Origin: Candidatus Obscuribacter sp.
GTDB taxonomy: Bacteria; Cyanobacteriota; Vampirovibrionia; Obscuribacterales; Obscuribacteraceae
Assembly: GCA_016712465.1 (NCBI GenBank)
Contig: JADJQZ010000001.1
Span: forward strand, 2,294,001-2,358,000
Direction of reading: 5' to 3'
Length of the DNA: 64,000 bases
The position numbers were made by a program, and so were the translations under genes. Below the pieces are notes generated by a model, which was not told the DNA's origin, did not search any database, and worked only from the letters and a program-made list of their open reading frames with translations. Shown here piece by piece: positions 1 through 7,439 of the stretch (the first letter of the stretch is position 1; each line of letters opens with the position of its first letter).

Positions 1-139
1 TGGCAATTTGATTCAGAACCAGTTCTTGAGCGTGCGTGACTGGGTTTTCGGCTCGGCGGTTTCCACCATTTTAATTGCCCTGGTATCGGTTTCGGTGTGG
101 ATTTACCTGCGTTATGCCGCCAAAGAAACCATCGGCTAG
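1..139 (+). CDS. ABC transporter permease, spermidine/putrescine (PotB/PotC) type, C-terminal fragment
   Basis: Only the last 45 codons lie in the window; the frame is open from base 2 to the TAG at 137-139. The fragment reads GNLIQNQF, then RDWVFGSAVS, then a hydrophobic helix ending in a short basic tail. The N-L-I-x-x-Q-F...R-D-W-x-x-G-S-A-x-S pattern is typical of the end of PotB/PotC-like inner-membrane permeases, where it forms the last periplasmic loop and last membrane helix. The family imports polyamines or similar small solutes with a PotA-type ATPase and a PotD-type binding protein, which would lie to the left of the window. The next gene is convergent and overlaps the stop by four bases. 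Family assignment is fairly secure; substrate is not. Confidence 0.7.
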   Translation, partial: GNLIQNQFLSVRDWVFGSAVSTILIALVSVSVWIYLRYAAKETIG

Positions 140-759
140 ATGTTTGAGGGTTTGATTTTCTTGACGATAGAAAGCATGCGTTCGTAGTCGGAGCGGAAGA
201 GCTGGCACACCGCCCGTCCAGCCCGCACGAGGAAGTCCTCTCTCTCCGTTGCATCACTGTATGCCCGACCGGCTTCTCTGATGGAGGCTGCAATCAGTTC
301 GTCGGAAGGCACGGTTGTGCTCAAGTGGAAGAGTAGTCGTAGAAAATCCAATTCGGCGGTGATGGCGATAATTTCTTCCGGGCTGGCGGCATAGACAAAG
401 TCGTGCACCTGGGGCGGTTGAGGCGGTAGATGCTGGTAGACCGTGCCGGCCTGAATGAAGCCTATGTTTACCGCTCTAATCTCTGTTTTCAAAAGGGCGA
501 AGATATGAGGCTGCTCCCGCTTCAATTCTTCCCTGGTTAAACCAAGTGCGCACGGGCGGTGCAATGAATCGGGAGGGCTTGTCACCACATCCAGTACCAC
601 TGCCAGAATCTCCAGTTTGTCTTCCGTGGACACGGCCTTGATGAAACTGCCGAACCTGGGACGACCGGCTTCATCATTGGGGAGGGCCGCCTCGGCCGTC
701 AAACCGACAATGCTGGCGGTGAGGACCTCGGCCAGGGCTTTTTGCTTGAGTCTAGTCAG
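136..759 (-). CDS. Hypothetical protein, about 207 aa, start uncertain
   Basis: I do not recognise this protein. It is mostly helical and soluble, with no signal peptide or membrane helix, and ends in a basic stretch (KKIKPSNI). The frame is open up to 864, but the first ~36 codons would lie inside the upstream lipoprotein gene, so those upstream starts are unlikely. A ribosome-binding-like AAAGAGG precedes a CTG at 759 that would give MTRLKQKAL and overlap the lipoprotein stop by a few bases; the first ordinary start after that is a TTG at 702. I chose 759 provisionally. It follows the lipoprotein gene on the same strand and is probably co-transcribed. Its end overlaps the end of the convergent permease gene. 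Confidence 0.5.
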   Translation of the reverse strand: MTRLKQKALAEVLTASIVGLTAEAALPNDEAGRPRFGSFIKAVSTEDKLEILAVVLDVVTSPPDSLHRPCALGLTREELKREQPHIFALLKTEIRAVNIGFIQAGTVYQHLPPQPPQVHDFVYAASPEEIIAITAELDFLRLLFHLSTTVPSDELIAASIREAGRAYSDATEREDFLVRAGRAVCQLFRSDYERMLSIVKKIKPSNI

Positions 760-1258
760 TGGGAGTGACCTCTTTGCTGGGTTTGTAATTTTCCACTGCC
801 TCTTCGTCTGGTATGGCACCGGAACTGGCGCTTTTGCTGACGATAATATTGGTTTTGCCGGCATCGTCGGCCAGGGTGATGCTGATTTCCGCTTCCTTCA
901 TGCGTCCTTCGATACAAATGGTCTTAGACATCTGTTCGTTCTTTTCAATGTTCCAGCCTTCTTTTTTCAAGACTTGTTCATACCAGAGGGCTACTTTTTC
1001 TACGGCATCGGAAGAGACCATTTGCAAGTATTTGCTGTAGTCACCGGCATCTTTCCCCTGTTCTTGCGCGGTTTGTGCACCACTTGTAGTGGCACCGGGA
1101 TAAATGAGCGATTTCAGATCATCGGGCACGGTTCCGGCCGCTGTTGATGACGTATGCTTCATATTGTTGGCAGTGTAGCTGACGTCGCCCATCTGGCAGG
1201 CCGACAACATTAGCCCTGAGACCAGTAGCAAACTTAAACAGTGAAAAGGTTTGAGCAT
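752..1258 (-). CDS. Hypothetical lipoprotein, 168 aa
   Basis: The N-terminus has a basic start, a hydrophobic core and the lipobox LSAC (residues 18-21), so the mature protein should be lipid-anchored at Cys21. The mature part is about 148 residues, with a Ser/Thr/Ala-rich stretch followed by a compact mixed domain containing VEKVALWYEQVLKKEGW. That segment resembles the small alpha/beta periplasmic domains seen in many unassigned lipoproteins; I cannot name a family. The ATG at 1258 is preceded by AGGA at good spacing. It lies 55 bases downstream of the permease pair on the same strand and could be read from the same transcript. Function unknown. Confidence 0.75.
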   Translation of the reverse strand: MLKPFHCLSLLLVSGLMLSACQMGDVSYTANNMKHTSSTAAGTVPDDLKSLIYPGATTSGAQTAQEQGKDAGDYSKYLQMVSSDAVEKVALWYEQVLKKEGWNIEKNEQMSKTICIEGRMKEAEISITLADDAGKTNIIVSKSASSGAIPDEEAVENYKPSKEVTPTD

Positions 1259-1313
1259 TTTATTTCCTGGATTTAGCTTTCACTTGAGAATCTTGAGGTA
1301 TTTTACCGCAGCT

Positions 1314-2240
1314 TTAGTCTTGCTCTTTGCTCCTTGCTCTTTGCTGTTGCCTGCTGCCGCCGGTTGCCAGTAAATTGATGCCCATTACGGTCAGGGCCAG
1401 GAAGAGTCCCGGCAGCACCGCCCCATGCAGGTTGCCGCACAAGAGTCCGCTCTGGGCATCTTTTAACATTCCCCCCCAACTGGGTGTGGCCGGTCCAAGA
1501 CCGAGGCCCAGATAGGTAAGACCGGATTCCATGATGATGGCGTCGGCGGTGAGAAGGGTGGTCTCAAGAGCGGCCACGGCTTTCAAGGCTGGTCCCAGGT
1601 GAAATCTCAACAGGTGCAGGGAACCGGCACCCAGTGACCGGGCGGCCGTCATGTACTCTTCCGTCATGAGTTTCTGGGTGATGGCCCTGGCCACCCTGGC
1701 CGATTCCAGCCAGTTGGTGGCGGCGATGGCCGCCACCACGCTCAAGATAGGTAAATAACCCAGGGAATGGTCAGTCAAGGACAGTGCCTGCGCCAGTTGT
1801 TTCAGTCCGTCCACAGATAGCATGGTGCGGGTGAACTCGGGGCTGGAGATGAGCGAGCTTATGGTCAGAAGTAAAACAATGGCCGGCACCGAGAGGAGTG
1901 CATCTACGAGGCGCATGAGAAGGCTGTCTACCAGACCGCCGCAAAGGGCGCTGAAAGCCCCCAGGCAGTAACCAAATATAGAGGCGCTCAGGGCGGCGGC
2001 CAGACCGACAAAGAGTGTACCAGCCGCTCCCTTCAGGATCATGGTGAGAAGATCCCGTCCCAGACCGTCCGTGCCGAACAGGTGCTGTGGGTTTTGAAAG
2101 GGCGGCACATTGATGCTTGCGGGCGAAAGGCTGCTCAGGCAGGGGGGCGCAAGTAAACCCAGGAGCGCCAGAAAGACCATCACGGCAAGGATGCTTAGAC
2201 CGGTAAGTTGGGCGGGGGTGAGTCTTCTCAGGCTAGGCAA
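1314..2240 (-). CDS. ABC transporter permease, dipeptide/oligopeptide (DppC/OppC) type
   Basis: This is an inner-membrane permease of the peptide/nickel ABC importer group, which forms the channel with a DppB-type partner. At 308 aa it has the family's usual size. The N-terminal helix is followed by the DppC hallmark FGTDGLGRD (about residues 56-64), then a five-helix BPD_transp_1 core with an EAA-type loop around ARSLGAGSLHLLRFHLGPA that contacts the ATPase. The end GLGLGPATPSWGGML is also characteristic. Translation starts at a TTG at 2240 with GGAGG eight to nine bases upstream, one base after the DppB-like stop, so the two are translationally coupled. No ATPase or binding-protein gene is adjacent; a DppD-type ATPase lies near 27.5-28.4 kb. 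Substrate is not predictable. Confidence 0.9.
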   Translation of the reverse strand: MPSLRRLTPAQLTGLSILAVMVFLALLGLLAPPCLSSLSPASINVPPFQNPQHLFGTDGLGRDLLTMILKGAAGTLFVGLAAALSASIFGYCLGAFSALCGGLVDSLLMRLVDALLSVPAIVLLLTISSLISSPEFTRTMLSVDGLKQLAQALSLTDHSLGYLPILSVVAAIAATNWLESARVARAITQKLMTEEYMTAARSLGAGSLHLLRFHLGPALKAVAALETTLLTADAIIMESGLTYLGLGLGPATPSWGGMLKDAQSGLLCGNLHGAVLPGLFLALTVMGINLLATGGSRQQQRARSKEQD

Positions 2241-2241
2241 G

Positions 2242-3252
2242 CTAATTTCCCTCCTTCAAACGAACGTCCAGGCTGCGGCTCAGGCAGTCGGCGGCAAAGG
2301 ATGCCACCACTACGACGGTGCCGTAGAGCATGCTGAGAGAGAGGAGCACCGGATAGTTTCGGCCGAAGGCTGCTTCCACAGAAAGTCTTCCCAGTCCGGG
2401 CAGGCAGAAGATGGTTTCAATCAAAACTGAGCCACCCACCAGGGATGGGGCCGAGAGCCCGAGCAAATTTACCACCGGCACAAGGCAGTTTTTCAGAACA
2501 TGACGGCAGGTGACCTGAAAGAGCGAAAGTCCCTTGGCAAGGGCTGAGAGCACGTAGGGACTGGAAAGTTCTTGCAGAGCCAGTTCCTTTACATAAAGTG
2601 CTACTTTGACAAGGCGCCTTAAGCTGAGTATGAGAGCCGGGGGCAGGAGATAGGCAACGATGGTCAGGTCTACATCTTTGCCGGGCGCACTGATACCGAA
2701 GATCGGAGGGGGATAGAGATCCGGTCTGAGGGCGAGGGCAGCTACCAGCAGGAAGGCCAACCAGAAGGCGGGCATGGCATAGAAGCCGGCCAGAGCGGCT
2801 GAAACGACCAGGCTGAGGCTTCGGACCGCCGGGGACCTTTCGCCTCTGAGGCGGAGGTAGGCCAGGATCGCTCCCAGGGCGATGCCCAGGCTGAAAGAAA
2901 GGACGAGGGCCAGCCCGCAAAGAGCGAGGGTGGCCGGTAAGCGCTCCATGATTACTTCTTTCACAGGTCGGCCGTCCCGGTAAGAGAGACCAAGGGCTAG
3001 ATTCTCGTCCCGGACCGGCGCCAACCAGGAGGCCAGCCAGAGGCTGTACTGCTTGACCGGGTCCTGATTCAGCCCCAGTTCCTGGCGGAGTGAGTCCAAC
3101 TCCTGGGGGGCAATGTCTTTCTGCGCTGAACCGAGCAGAATGTCGAGGGGGTCTCCCGGCAGGCTTTTCATGAGGGCAAAGCTGACCAGGGAAACCGTCA
3201 AAAGGGTGACGAGTGCCTGTATTACTCTTTGCGCTAGAAAGCTGAAATGCAA
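2242..3252 (-). CDS. ABC transporter permease, dipeptide/oligopeptide (DppB/OppB) type
   Basis: This 336-aa inner-membrane permease pairs with the DppC-like protein encoded immediately downstream. The sequence opens with the DppB-type helix (RVIQALVTLLTVSLVSFALM) followed by PGDP, which the family conserves. There is then a periplasmic segment with LGLNQDPVKQY and GLSYRDGRPV and a five-helix transport core. The cytoplasmic EAA loop, about VTCRHVLKNCLVPVVNLLG, is the ATPase contact. The start is a TTG at 3252; an ATG option is missing and the upstream Shine-Dalgarno is weak, so the N-terminus could shift slightly. The family mediates uptake of di- and oligopeptides, nickel or other small solutes. 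Confidence 0.9.
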   Translation of the reverse strand: MHFSFLAQRVIQALVTLLTVSLVSFALMKSLPGDPLDILLGSAQKDIAPQELDSLRQELGLNQDPVKQYSLWLASWLAPVRDENLALGLSYRDGRPVKEVIMERLPATLALCGLALVLSFSLGIALGAILAYLRLRGERSPAVRSLSLVVSAALAGFYAMPAFWLAFLLVAALALRPDLYPPPIFGISAPGKDVDLTIVAYLLPPALILSLRRLVKVALYVKELALQELSSPYVLSALAKGLSLFQVTCRHVLKNCLVPVVNLLGLSAPSLVGGSVLIETIFCLPGLGRLSVEAAFGRNYPVLLSLSMLYGTVVVVASFAADCLSRSLDVRLKEGN

Positions 3253-3357
3253 CTGAGCCTCAGGCTATTAAGAAGCACTAAACACAATTTTGCCTATGAT
3301 AACGCCAACTGTGTGCTGGTTCTGTCTATTTGTTCAGTTTCAATAAGGTGGTTGCAA

Positions 3358-3387
3358 TTGACAAATGTAGAGATAGGGAAATAGCAT
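3358..3387 (+). promoter_or_regulatory. Candidate sigma70-type promoter for the tRNA genes
   Basis: A perfect TTGACA at 3358-3363 is followed after 18 bases by TAGCAT at 3382-3387, matching four of six -10 positions. Transcription would start near 3394 and run into tRNA-Cys at 3463. The placement between a divergent permease gene and the tRNA pair fits, but the -10 is imperfect. Confidence 0.4.
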
Positions 3388-3391
3388 GTAT

Positions 3392-3419
3392 GCTTACATA
3401 AGTGCGCTTACATCAGTGC
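3392..3419 (+). repeat. Two tandem 14-bp direct repeats upstream of tRNA-Cys
   Basis: GCTTACATAAGTGC at 3392-3405 is followed directly by GCTTACATCAGTGC at 3406-3419, differing at one base, and then by a decayed third copy. The repeats sit just downstream of the candidate promoter, in the predicted leader of the tRNA transcript. They may be replication slippage or a protein site; no function can be assigned. Confidence 0.45.
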
Positions 3420-3462
3420 GCTTGTGAGTGCAAGTGCTCGGGCATTTCGATGCCATAAGTGC

Positions 3463-3537
<75 letters not shown>

Positions 3538-3596
3538 ATTTTTATTTCTTTAAGGCTTGCGCCAGAGACCTTTTAGAAAGCTAGAATAAGTAAGAC

Positions 3597-3669
3597 GGAC
3601 GGTTGGCGCAGTTGGTAGCGCACCACTTTGACATAGTGGGGGTCACTGGTTCGAGTCCAGTACCGTCCA
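3597..3669 (+). tRNA. tRNA-Val (anticodon GAC)
   Basis: The acceptor stem GGACGGT (3597-3603) pairs with ACCGTCC (3662-3668). The anticodon stem CCACT/AGTGG encloses TTGACAT, giving anticodon GAC at 3630-3632. The T arm contains GGTTCGAGTCC and the discriminator is A (3669). CCA is not encoded, unlike the tRNA-Cys gene 60 bases upstream. The two are probably one transcript ended by the hairpin at 3681. Confidence 0.97.
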
Positions 3670-3680
3670 AATTTCAGAAG

Positions 3681-3710
3681 AGCCCTCCCCAAGTGGGGGG
3701 GCTTTTTTTT
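3681..3710 (+). terminator. Rho-independent terminator after the tRNA pair
   Basis: AGCCCTCCC pairs with GGGGGGGCT (one G-U pair) around a short loop and is followed by eight T residues. It lies 12 bases after tRNA-Val and ends the tRNA transcript before the next plus-strand gene. Confidence 0.9.
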
Positions 3711-3779
3711 GCCGCTGCCATTTTTTATTCGGCATTGAACTTTTAGGGTAGATAAAGCGTTATCTTCCCTGGAGGGTTT

Positions 3780-4280
3780 ATGACAGAGCAAGTTCTCAAA
3801 AAGTGTTCCCTACTGCTCTGTCTGGCGGTCGGGCTGACTATGGCCAATCTGACTATGCCCAATCTGGCTCAGGCCTCTGAGCCATTGGAGAGCAGGATTG
3901 AAGATAGCGATAGAGTCTTTTTGCCCGGCAATTTCTTTACTCCTGCCGTAGCCTCTGCTCCGTCGGTGAAACGTAAGCCGACCCCGGCTTCTGTGCCCAG
4001 TCTCGAGCAACTGAAGCTGATTGAAAGCCTGACGGCCGACCAGAACAAGCGGCTGAATGAGCTTTATAGAGACTACAAAAGCGATATTTCCGCCCTCAAC
4101 GGCGAGCTTAAAGGTAAGCCCGATGCCGCAGCCAAAGCCTCCCTGCAAGCCCGCATAAACCTGAGGCAGAACACTTTGATGGAAGCACTGAAGGCGATTG
4201 TGAAAACGGAACAGATGGATGAGCTGGAGAAAAAGAAGAAAGGCATGACCAGTGACAGTGAGGTTGAGAATTTGCCGTGA
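3780..4280 (+). CDS. Hypothetical secreted helical protein, 166 aa
   Basis: The N-terminus has a basic start, a hydrophobic core (LLLCLAVGLTMANL) and a likely signal-peptidase site after AQA near residue 32. After a Pro/Ser-rich linker, residues ~75-160 form a charged, heptad-like helical region beginning LTADQNKRLNELY. The LTxxQ-type opening recalls CpxP/Spy-like periplasmic proteins, but I see no second motif, so this is only a resemblance. The ATG at 3780 follows GGAGGG. Its stop overlaps the GTG start of the DUF1800 gene by four bases (GTGA), so the two are translationally coupled and the protein probably serves the DUF1800/DUF1501 pair in the periplasm. Confidence 0.75.
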   Translation: MTEQVLKKCSLLLCLAVGLTMANLTMPNLAQASEPLESRIEDSDRVFLPGNFFTPAVASAPSVKRKPTPASVPSLEQLKLIESLTADQNKRLNELYRDYKSDISALNGELKGKPDAAAKASLQARINLRQNTLMEALKAIVKTEQMDELEKKKKGMTSDSEVENLP

Positions 4281-5599
4281 CTGAGAAGCTGAAAGGGCAG
4301 CAAATCAGACATCTGCTGCGGCGAGCCGGCTTCGGCTTCACGCCAGTGGAATACCTCGCTTACCGCGATCTCGAATACGAGGAGGCGGTGGAACGCCTAC
4401 TCAATTTTGAGGGGGAAGACAATTCGGCACTGGAGGCTCTCATTGAAAGTCAAAATTTTGATTTCACCAACGGGGATGATATTAAGCGCTGGTGGCTGTT
4501 TCGAATGCTTTTTACAAGACGCCCTCTGGAAGAGAAACTGACATTATTCTGGCACGGGCATTTCGCCACTTCTCTTAAAAAAGTGCGTAACCCTTATGCC
4601 ATGTATGTGCAAAACCGGCTCTTTCGCAAGCTCTGTATGGGTGATTTCGGCAATCTCCTGCTGGCTGTTTCTAAAGACCCGGCCATGATTGTCTGGCTCG
4701 ATAATCAGCAAAATCGCAAGGGTAAGCCCAACGAGAATTTCGCCCGAGAAATCATGGAGCTCTTTACTCTCGGAATCGGGCATTACAGCGAGGCTGACGT
4801 CAAGGAAGCGGCTCGTGCCTTCACCGGTTGGCAGGTCAAAAACGGAGTCTTCACTTTCAATAAAGGTGCTCACGATGCCGGTAAAAAGCTTTTCCTTGCC
4901 GAAAGCGGTAACTTCGACGGCACCCAGGTAATCTCTATACTCTCTCGCCACAAGCAAACAGGGCGTTTCCTGGCTGCCAAACTGCTGAATTTTTTCCTTG
5001 GTGCCAATTTCGACAGGGCGCTTCTAAAGAGAGTGGCCGGCGCCTATGAGGTCGACCGGCAAATTCGGCCCATGCTCAAAACAATCTTTCTCAGTAAGGC
5101 CTTCTTGTCTCGTGAAAATCAATTTTCGCTGGTCAAGAGTCCCTGTCAGTATGTGGTCGGCACTCTCAAGCACTTGCAGATTAGCACTATAGACGGTGAC
5201 CTACCGAGGCTGCTTTCGGCCATGGGGCAAGATCTCTTCGCCCCACCTTCGGTGAAGGGTTGGGATGGCGGCACCGCCTGGCTTTCTTCCGATACCATGA
5301 TGGCCCGCTTTAACTTTGCCAATCGCATAATTGGAGAAAAGTTTGATGCCTTGAAGAAGCAAGGTAGCCTCAAGGACTTGCTGGCAGAAAAGGGTGTCGA
5401 CGATCCGCGCACTTGTGTGGCTTACTTTCTGCAACTTCTCGTGGAGGGAGATGTGCCGCCTCCTGTGGTGAAGCGCCTTGAAGACTACCTGGGCAAAGAG
5501 CCCTTTCTCAAAGGCGCCGAGGCCAAAACGCTTCTTGATGAAAGGTTGCGGGGGCTGCTTCATCTGATTATGACGCTGCCGAGCTATCAGCTCGTCTGA
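4277..5599 (+). CDS. DUF1800 family protein
   Basis: A 440-aa protein with DUF1800 hallmarks: the opening HLLRRAGFGFT, then EEKLTLFWHGHFATS, the NENFAREIMELFTLG motif and the AFTGW motif, and a later region with PPSVKGWDGG. The family is usually encoded beside DUF1501 proteins, as here, and its biochemistry is not established. No signal peptide is visible although the partners on both sides look exported, so location is unclear. GTG start at 4277, overlapping the upstream stop by four bases. The last residues (HLIMTLPSYQLV) match the family's usual end, so the gene is complete. Confidence 0.93.
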   Translation: MTEKLKGQQIRHLLRRAGFGFTPVEYLAYRDLEYEEAVERLLNFEGEDNSALEALIESQNFDFTNGDDIKRWWLFRMLFTRRPLEEKLTLFWHGHFATSLKKVRNPYAMYVQNRLFRKLCMGDFGNLLLAVSKDPAMIVWLDNQQNRKGKPNENFAREIMELFTLGIGHYSEADVKEAARAFTGWQVKNGVFTFNKGAHDAGKKLFLAESGNFDGTQVISILSRHKQTGRFLAAKLLNFFLGANFDRALLKRVAGAYEVDRQIRPMLKTIFLSKAFLSRENQFSLVKSPCQYVVGTLKHLQISTIDGDLPRLLSAMGQDLFAPPSVKGWDGGTAWLSSDTMMARFNFANRIIGEKFDALKKQGSLKDLLAEKGVDDPRTCVAYFLQLLVEGDVPPPVVKRLEDYLGKEPFLKGAEAKTLLDERLRGLLHLIMTLPSYQLV

Positions 5600-5635
5600 T
5601 CTAAACTAAGATAATATGATGTAGGAAAGGCCAAG

Positions 5636-6922
5636 GTGAAGGAAGTGAAGTTGAATCCTCAATTACAGTCAGACCCGAAGCTTGAGGGCGGCAAGACCAG
5701 CCGTCGCCACTTTCTTGCTCTATCTCTTCTAACTATGACCGGACTGGCGCAGCCGGCTGCTCTTGCCGGCCGGATGCTGGAGGATAAGAGCGGTCGACGT
5801 CGTTGCCTGGTGGTGCTCACCTTGAGCGGCGGTAATGATGGGCTCAATACCGTGGTTCCTTACGGTATGGGGCGCTACTACGACTTGCGACCCAAACTGG
5901 CCGTTAAAGGCGAAACCGTCTTACCCTTAGATGGCATGGTGGGGCTAAATCCTTCCATGGGAGAACTTGCCGCTCTCTATAAAGAGGGTAAGCTGGCGGT
6001 AGTGCAGGGTGTCGGCTATCCGGAGCCGAACCGCTCCCATTTTCGCTCCATAGAAATCTGGCAAACCGCCCAGCCTGATATCATCGGCGATACCGGCTGG
6101 CTGGGTCGCTACCTCGACTTGCAAGATAAGAGCGATCTTGCCAGTCGCATGCTTGCCGCTGTTAACATCGATCCTGTGCTGCCCAAGTCGCTTTTGGCCC
6201 GCAAGATAACCGTGCCCTCCGTCTACGACCTGGGTGATTTTCGTTTCAAAGTAGATTCCCATTATCAAGACGACAGAGAAAGGCAGCTCAGTTGTTTCAG
6301 AGACATCTACAAAGATTATCAGTTTAAGGGGGCTCTCGCCGGTCAACTGGTGAAGACCGGTCTGGCTGCCAGTGCCGCTTCAGAGAAGTTGCATAAGCTG
6401 ACCGCCGATGCCGCCGCAAAAAGCAGCGCTGCCTATCCCGATGGCCGGCTCTCCGCCTCTTTGCGTTTGATAGCGCAGATGGTGGCAGGACAGGTGGGGG
6501 CCCGGGTGTACACTCTGCAAATGGACGGCTTTGATACCCATGCCAATCAGAGCCGCACCCATAACAGTCTGCTCAGTAATTTGTCGCGCTCGCTCAAGGC
6601 CTTTCTCGACGATCTGGAAAGCCGCGGCGTGGCCGACGAGGTTTTAGTGCTGGTTCATTCCGAATTCGGTCGCCGGGCCCAGGAGAACGACGGACGCGGC
6701 ACTGATCACGGTGCCGCCGCCCCTTGTTTTGTCTTGGGTAAGGGCGTTAAAGGCGGTCTTTATGGCGAGCATCCCGAGCTAGCGGCAAATAAACTCGTGC
6801 AGGGTGACCTGGGCTTTAAAACCGATTTCCGCTCAGTTTACTCTGCCCTGCTTGAGGACTGGTTGGGCAGCGATGCCCGTGCCATCCTGGGCCGGAGTTT
6901 CGAGAAAATCCCTTTTGTCTAA
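5636..6922 (+). CDS. DUF1501 family protein with twin-arginine-like signal
   Basis: A 428-aa protein. Residues 22-45 carry a Tat-like signal (SRRHFLAL followed by a hydrophobic stretch and an Ala-rich cleavage region). The mature part has DUF1501 features related to the alkaline phosphatase/sulfatase fold: LSGGNDGLNTVVPYG, NRSHFRSIEIWQT, FDTHANQ, and VLVHSEFGRRAQENDGRGTDHGAA, whose D and H residues are candidate metal ligands. The GTG start at 5636 is chosen because it includes the whole signal. It lies 36 bases after DUF1800 in one operon. DUF1800/DUF1501 pairs are common in Planctomycetes, Bacteroidetes and Proteobacteria, but their role is not settled. Confidence 0.93.
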   Translation: MKEVKLNPQLQSDPKLEGGKTSRRHFLALSLLTMTGLAQPAALAGRMLEDKSGRRRCLVVLTLSGGNDGLNTVVPYGMGRYYDLRPKLAVKGETVLPLDGMVGLNPSMGELAALYKEGKLAVVQGVGYPEPNRSHFRSIEIWQTAQPDIIGDTGWLGRYLDLQDKSDLASRMLAAVNIDPVLPKSLLARKITVPSVYDLGDFRFKVDSHYQDDRERQLSCFRDIYKDYQFKGALAGQLVKTGLAASAASEKLHKLTADAAAKSSAAYPDGRLSASLRLIAQMVAGQVGARVYTLQMDGFDTHANQSRTHNSLLSNLSRSLKAFLDDLESRGVADEVLVLVHSEFGRRAQENDGRGTDHGAAAPCFVLGKGVKGGLYGEHPELAANKLVQGDLGFKTDFRSVYSALLEDWLGSDARAILGRSFEKIPFV

Positions 6923-6925
6923 AGA

Positions 6926-7336
6926 TCAGGGATCTACCGGGCTGCCTTCCAGCATCGAGAAAAACTTGCGCTCGAAGTCCCACATGGTATCGTCTTTCCA
7001 GTTCTTCAAGGAAATCTTGGCGGCGTAGGCACCTTCTTTGGGCAGGGTCGCTTCCGCTTTGAAAAGGTAGTGTCCTTTGAAGATATCAGCCGGGTCGTTG
7101 GCGTGGAATTCCTTCTCGAAAATTATGTTGCCGTCCGGATCTTCGATGGTGACGGTACCTTTGTACTGCCGCCTTTCATAGGGCGTGCCGAAGCCCAGCA
7201 CGCACATGCAGTCCATCTTGGCAGGGAACTCTTTGACAACGAATAAATCAAAGAGTCCACGTGCGTCGACACGGCCGTTTTCTTCGTGGCTGGCTTCCTG
7301 GCAGAACAAAATGTATCCGCTATGTAGATACTTCAT
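6926..7336 (-). CDS. Hypothetical protein, 136 aa, DUF6941-like
   Basis: The protein starts at the ATG at 7336 (MKYLHSG), preceded by GGAAG. The frame continues further upstream but would run into the fusA terminator and coding end, so the longer version is not credible. It reads like a compact beta-sandwich: a short N-terminal strand (YILFCQEA), then NGRVDARGLFDLFVVKEFP and GTVTIEDPDGNIIFEKEF. This layout resembles the DUF6941 family of small proteins, a tentative match by eye. No signal peptide or membrane helix. Convergent with DUF1501, whose stop is three bases away. Function unknown. Confidence 0.7.
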   Translation of the reverse strand: MKYLHSGYILFCQEASHEENGRVDARGLFDLFVVKEFPAKMDCMCVLGFGTPYERRQYKGTVTIEDPDGNIIFEKEFHANDPADIFKGHYLFKAEATLPKEGAYAAKISLKNWKDDTMWDFERKFFSMLEGSPVDP

Positions 7337-7383
7337 GACTACTTCCAAACCTGAATACAGATGCGAGAGCGTACATATTAACA

Positions 7384-7416
7384 GCAAAAAAGAAACCCGG
7401 GGGGTACCCGGGCTTC
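7384..7416 (-). terminator. Rho-independent terminator of fusA
   Basis: On the minus strand AAGCCCGGG and CCCGGGTTT form a 9-bp stem with one G-U pair around a short loop, followed by TCTTTTTT. It lies 24 bases after the fusA stop and separates fusA from the small gene at 6926-7336. Confidence 0.85.
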
Positions 7417-7439
7417 TCTTTGATCTTTCTTTGAAGTTA

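Noticed and set aside
617..1147. 176-codon plus-strand frame
   Set aside because: Opposite the lipoprotein gene, which has a lipobox and a good start; the plus frame looks like a shadow.
3573..3791. 72-codon minus-strand frame opposite tRNA-Val, including RYWTRTSDPHYVK
   Set aside because: This translated antisense of a tRNA gene is a well-known false protein; the tRNA is certain and there is no independent support.
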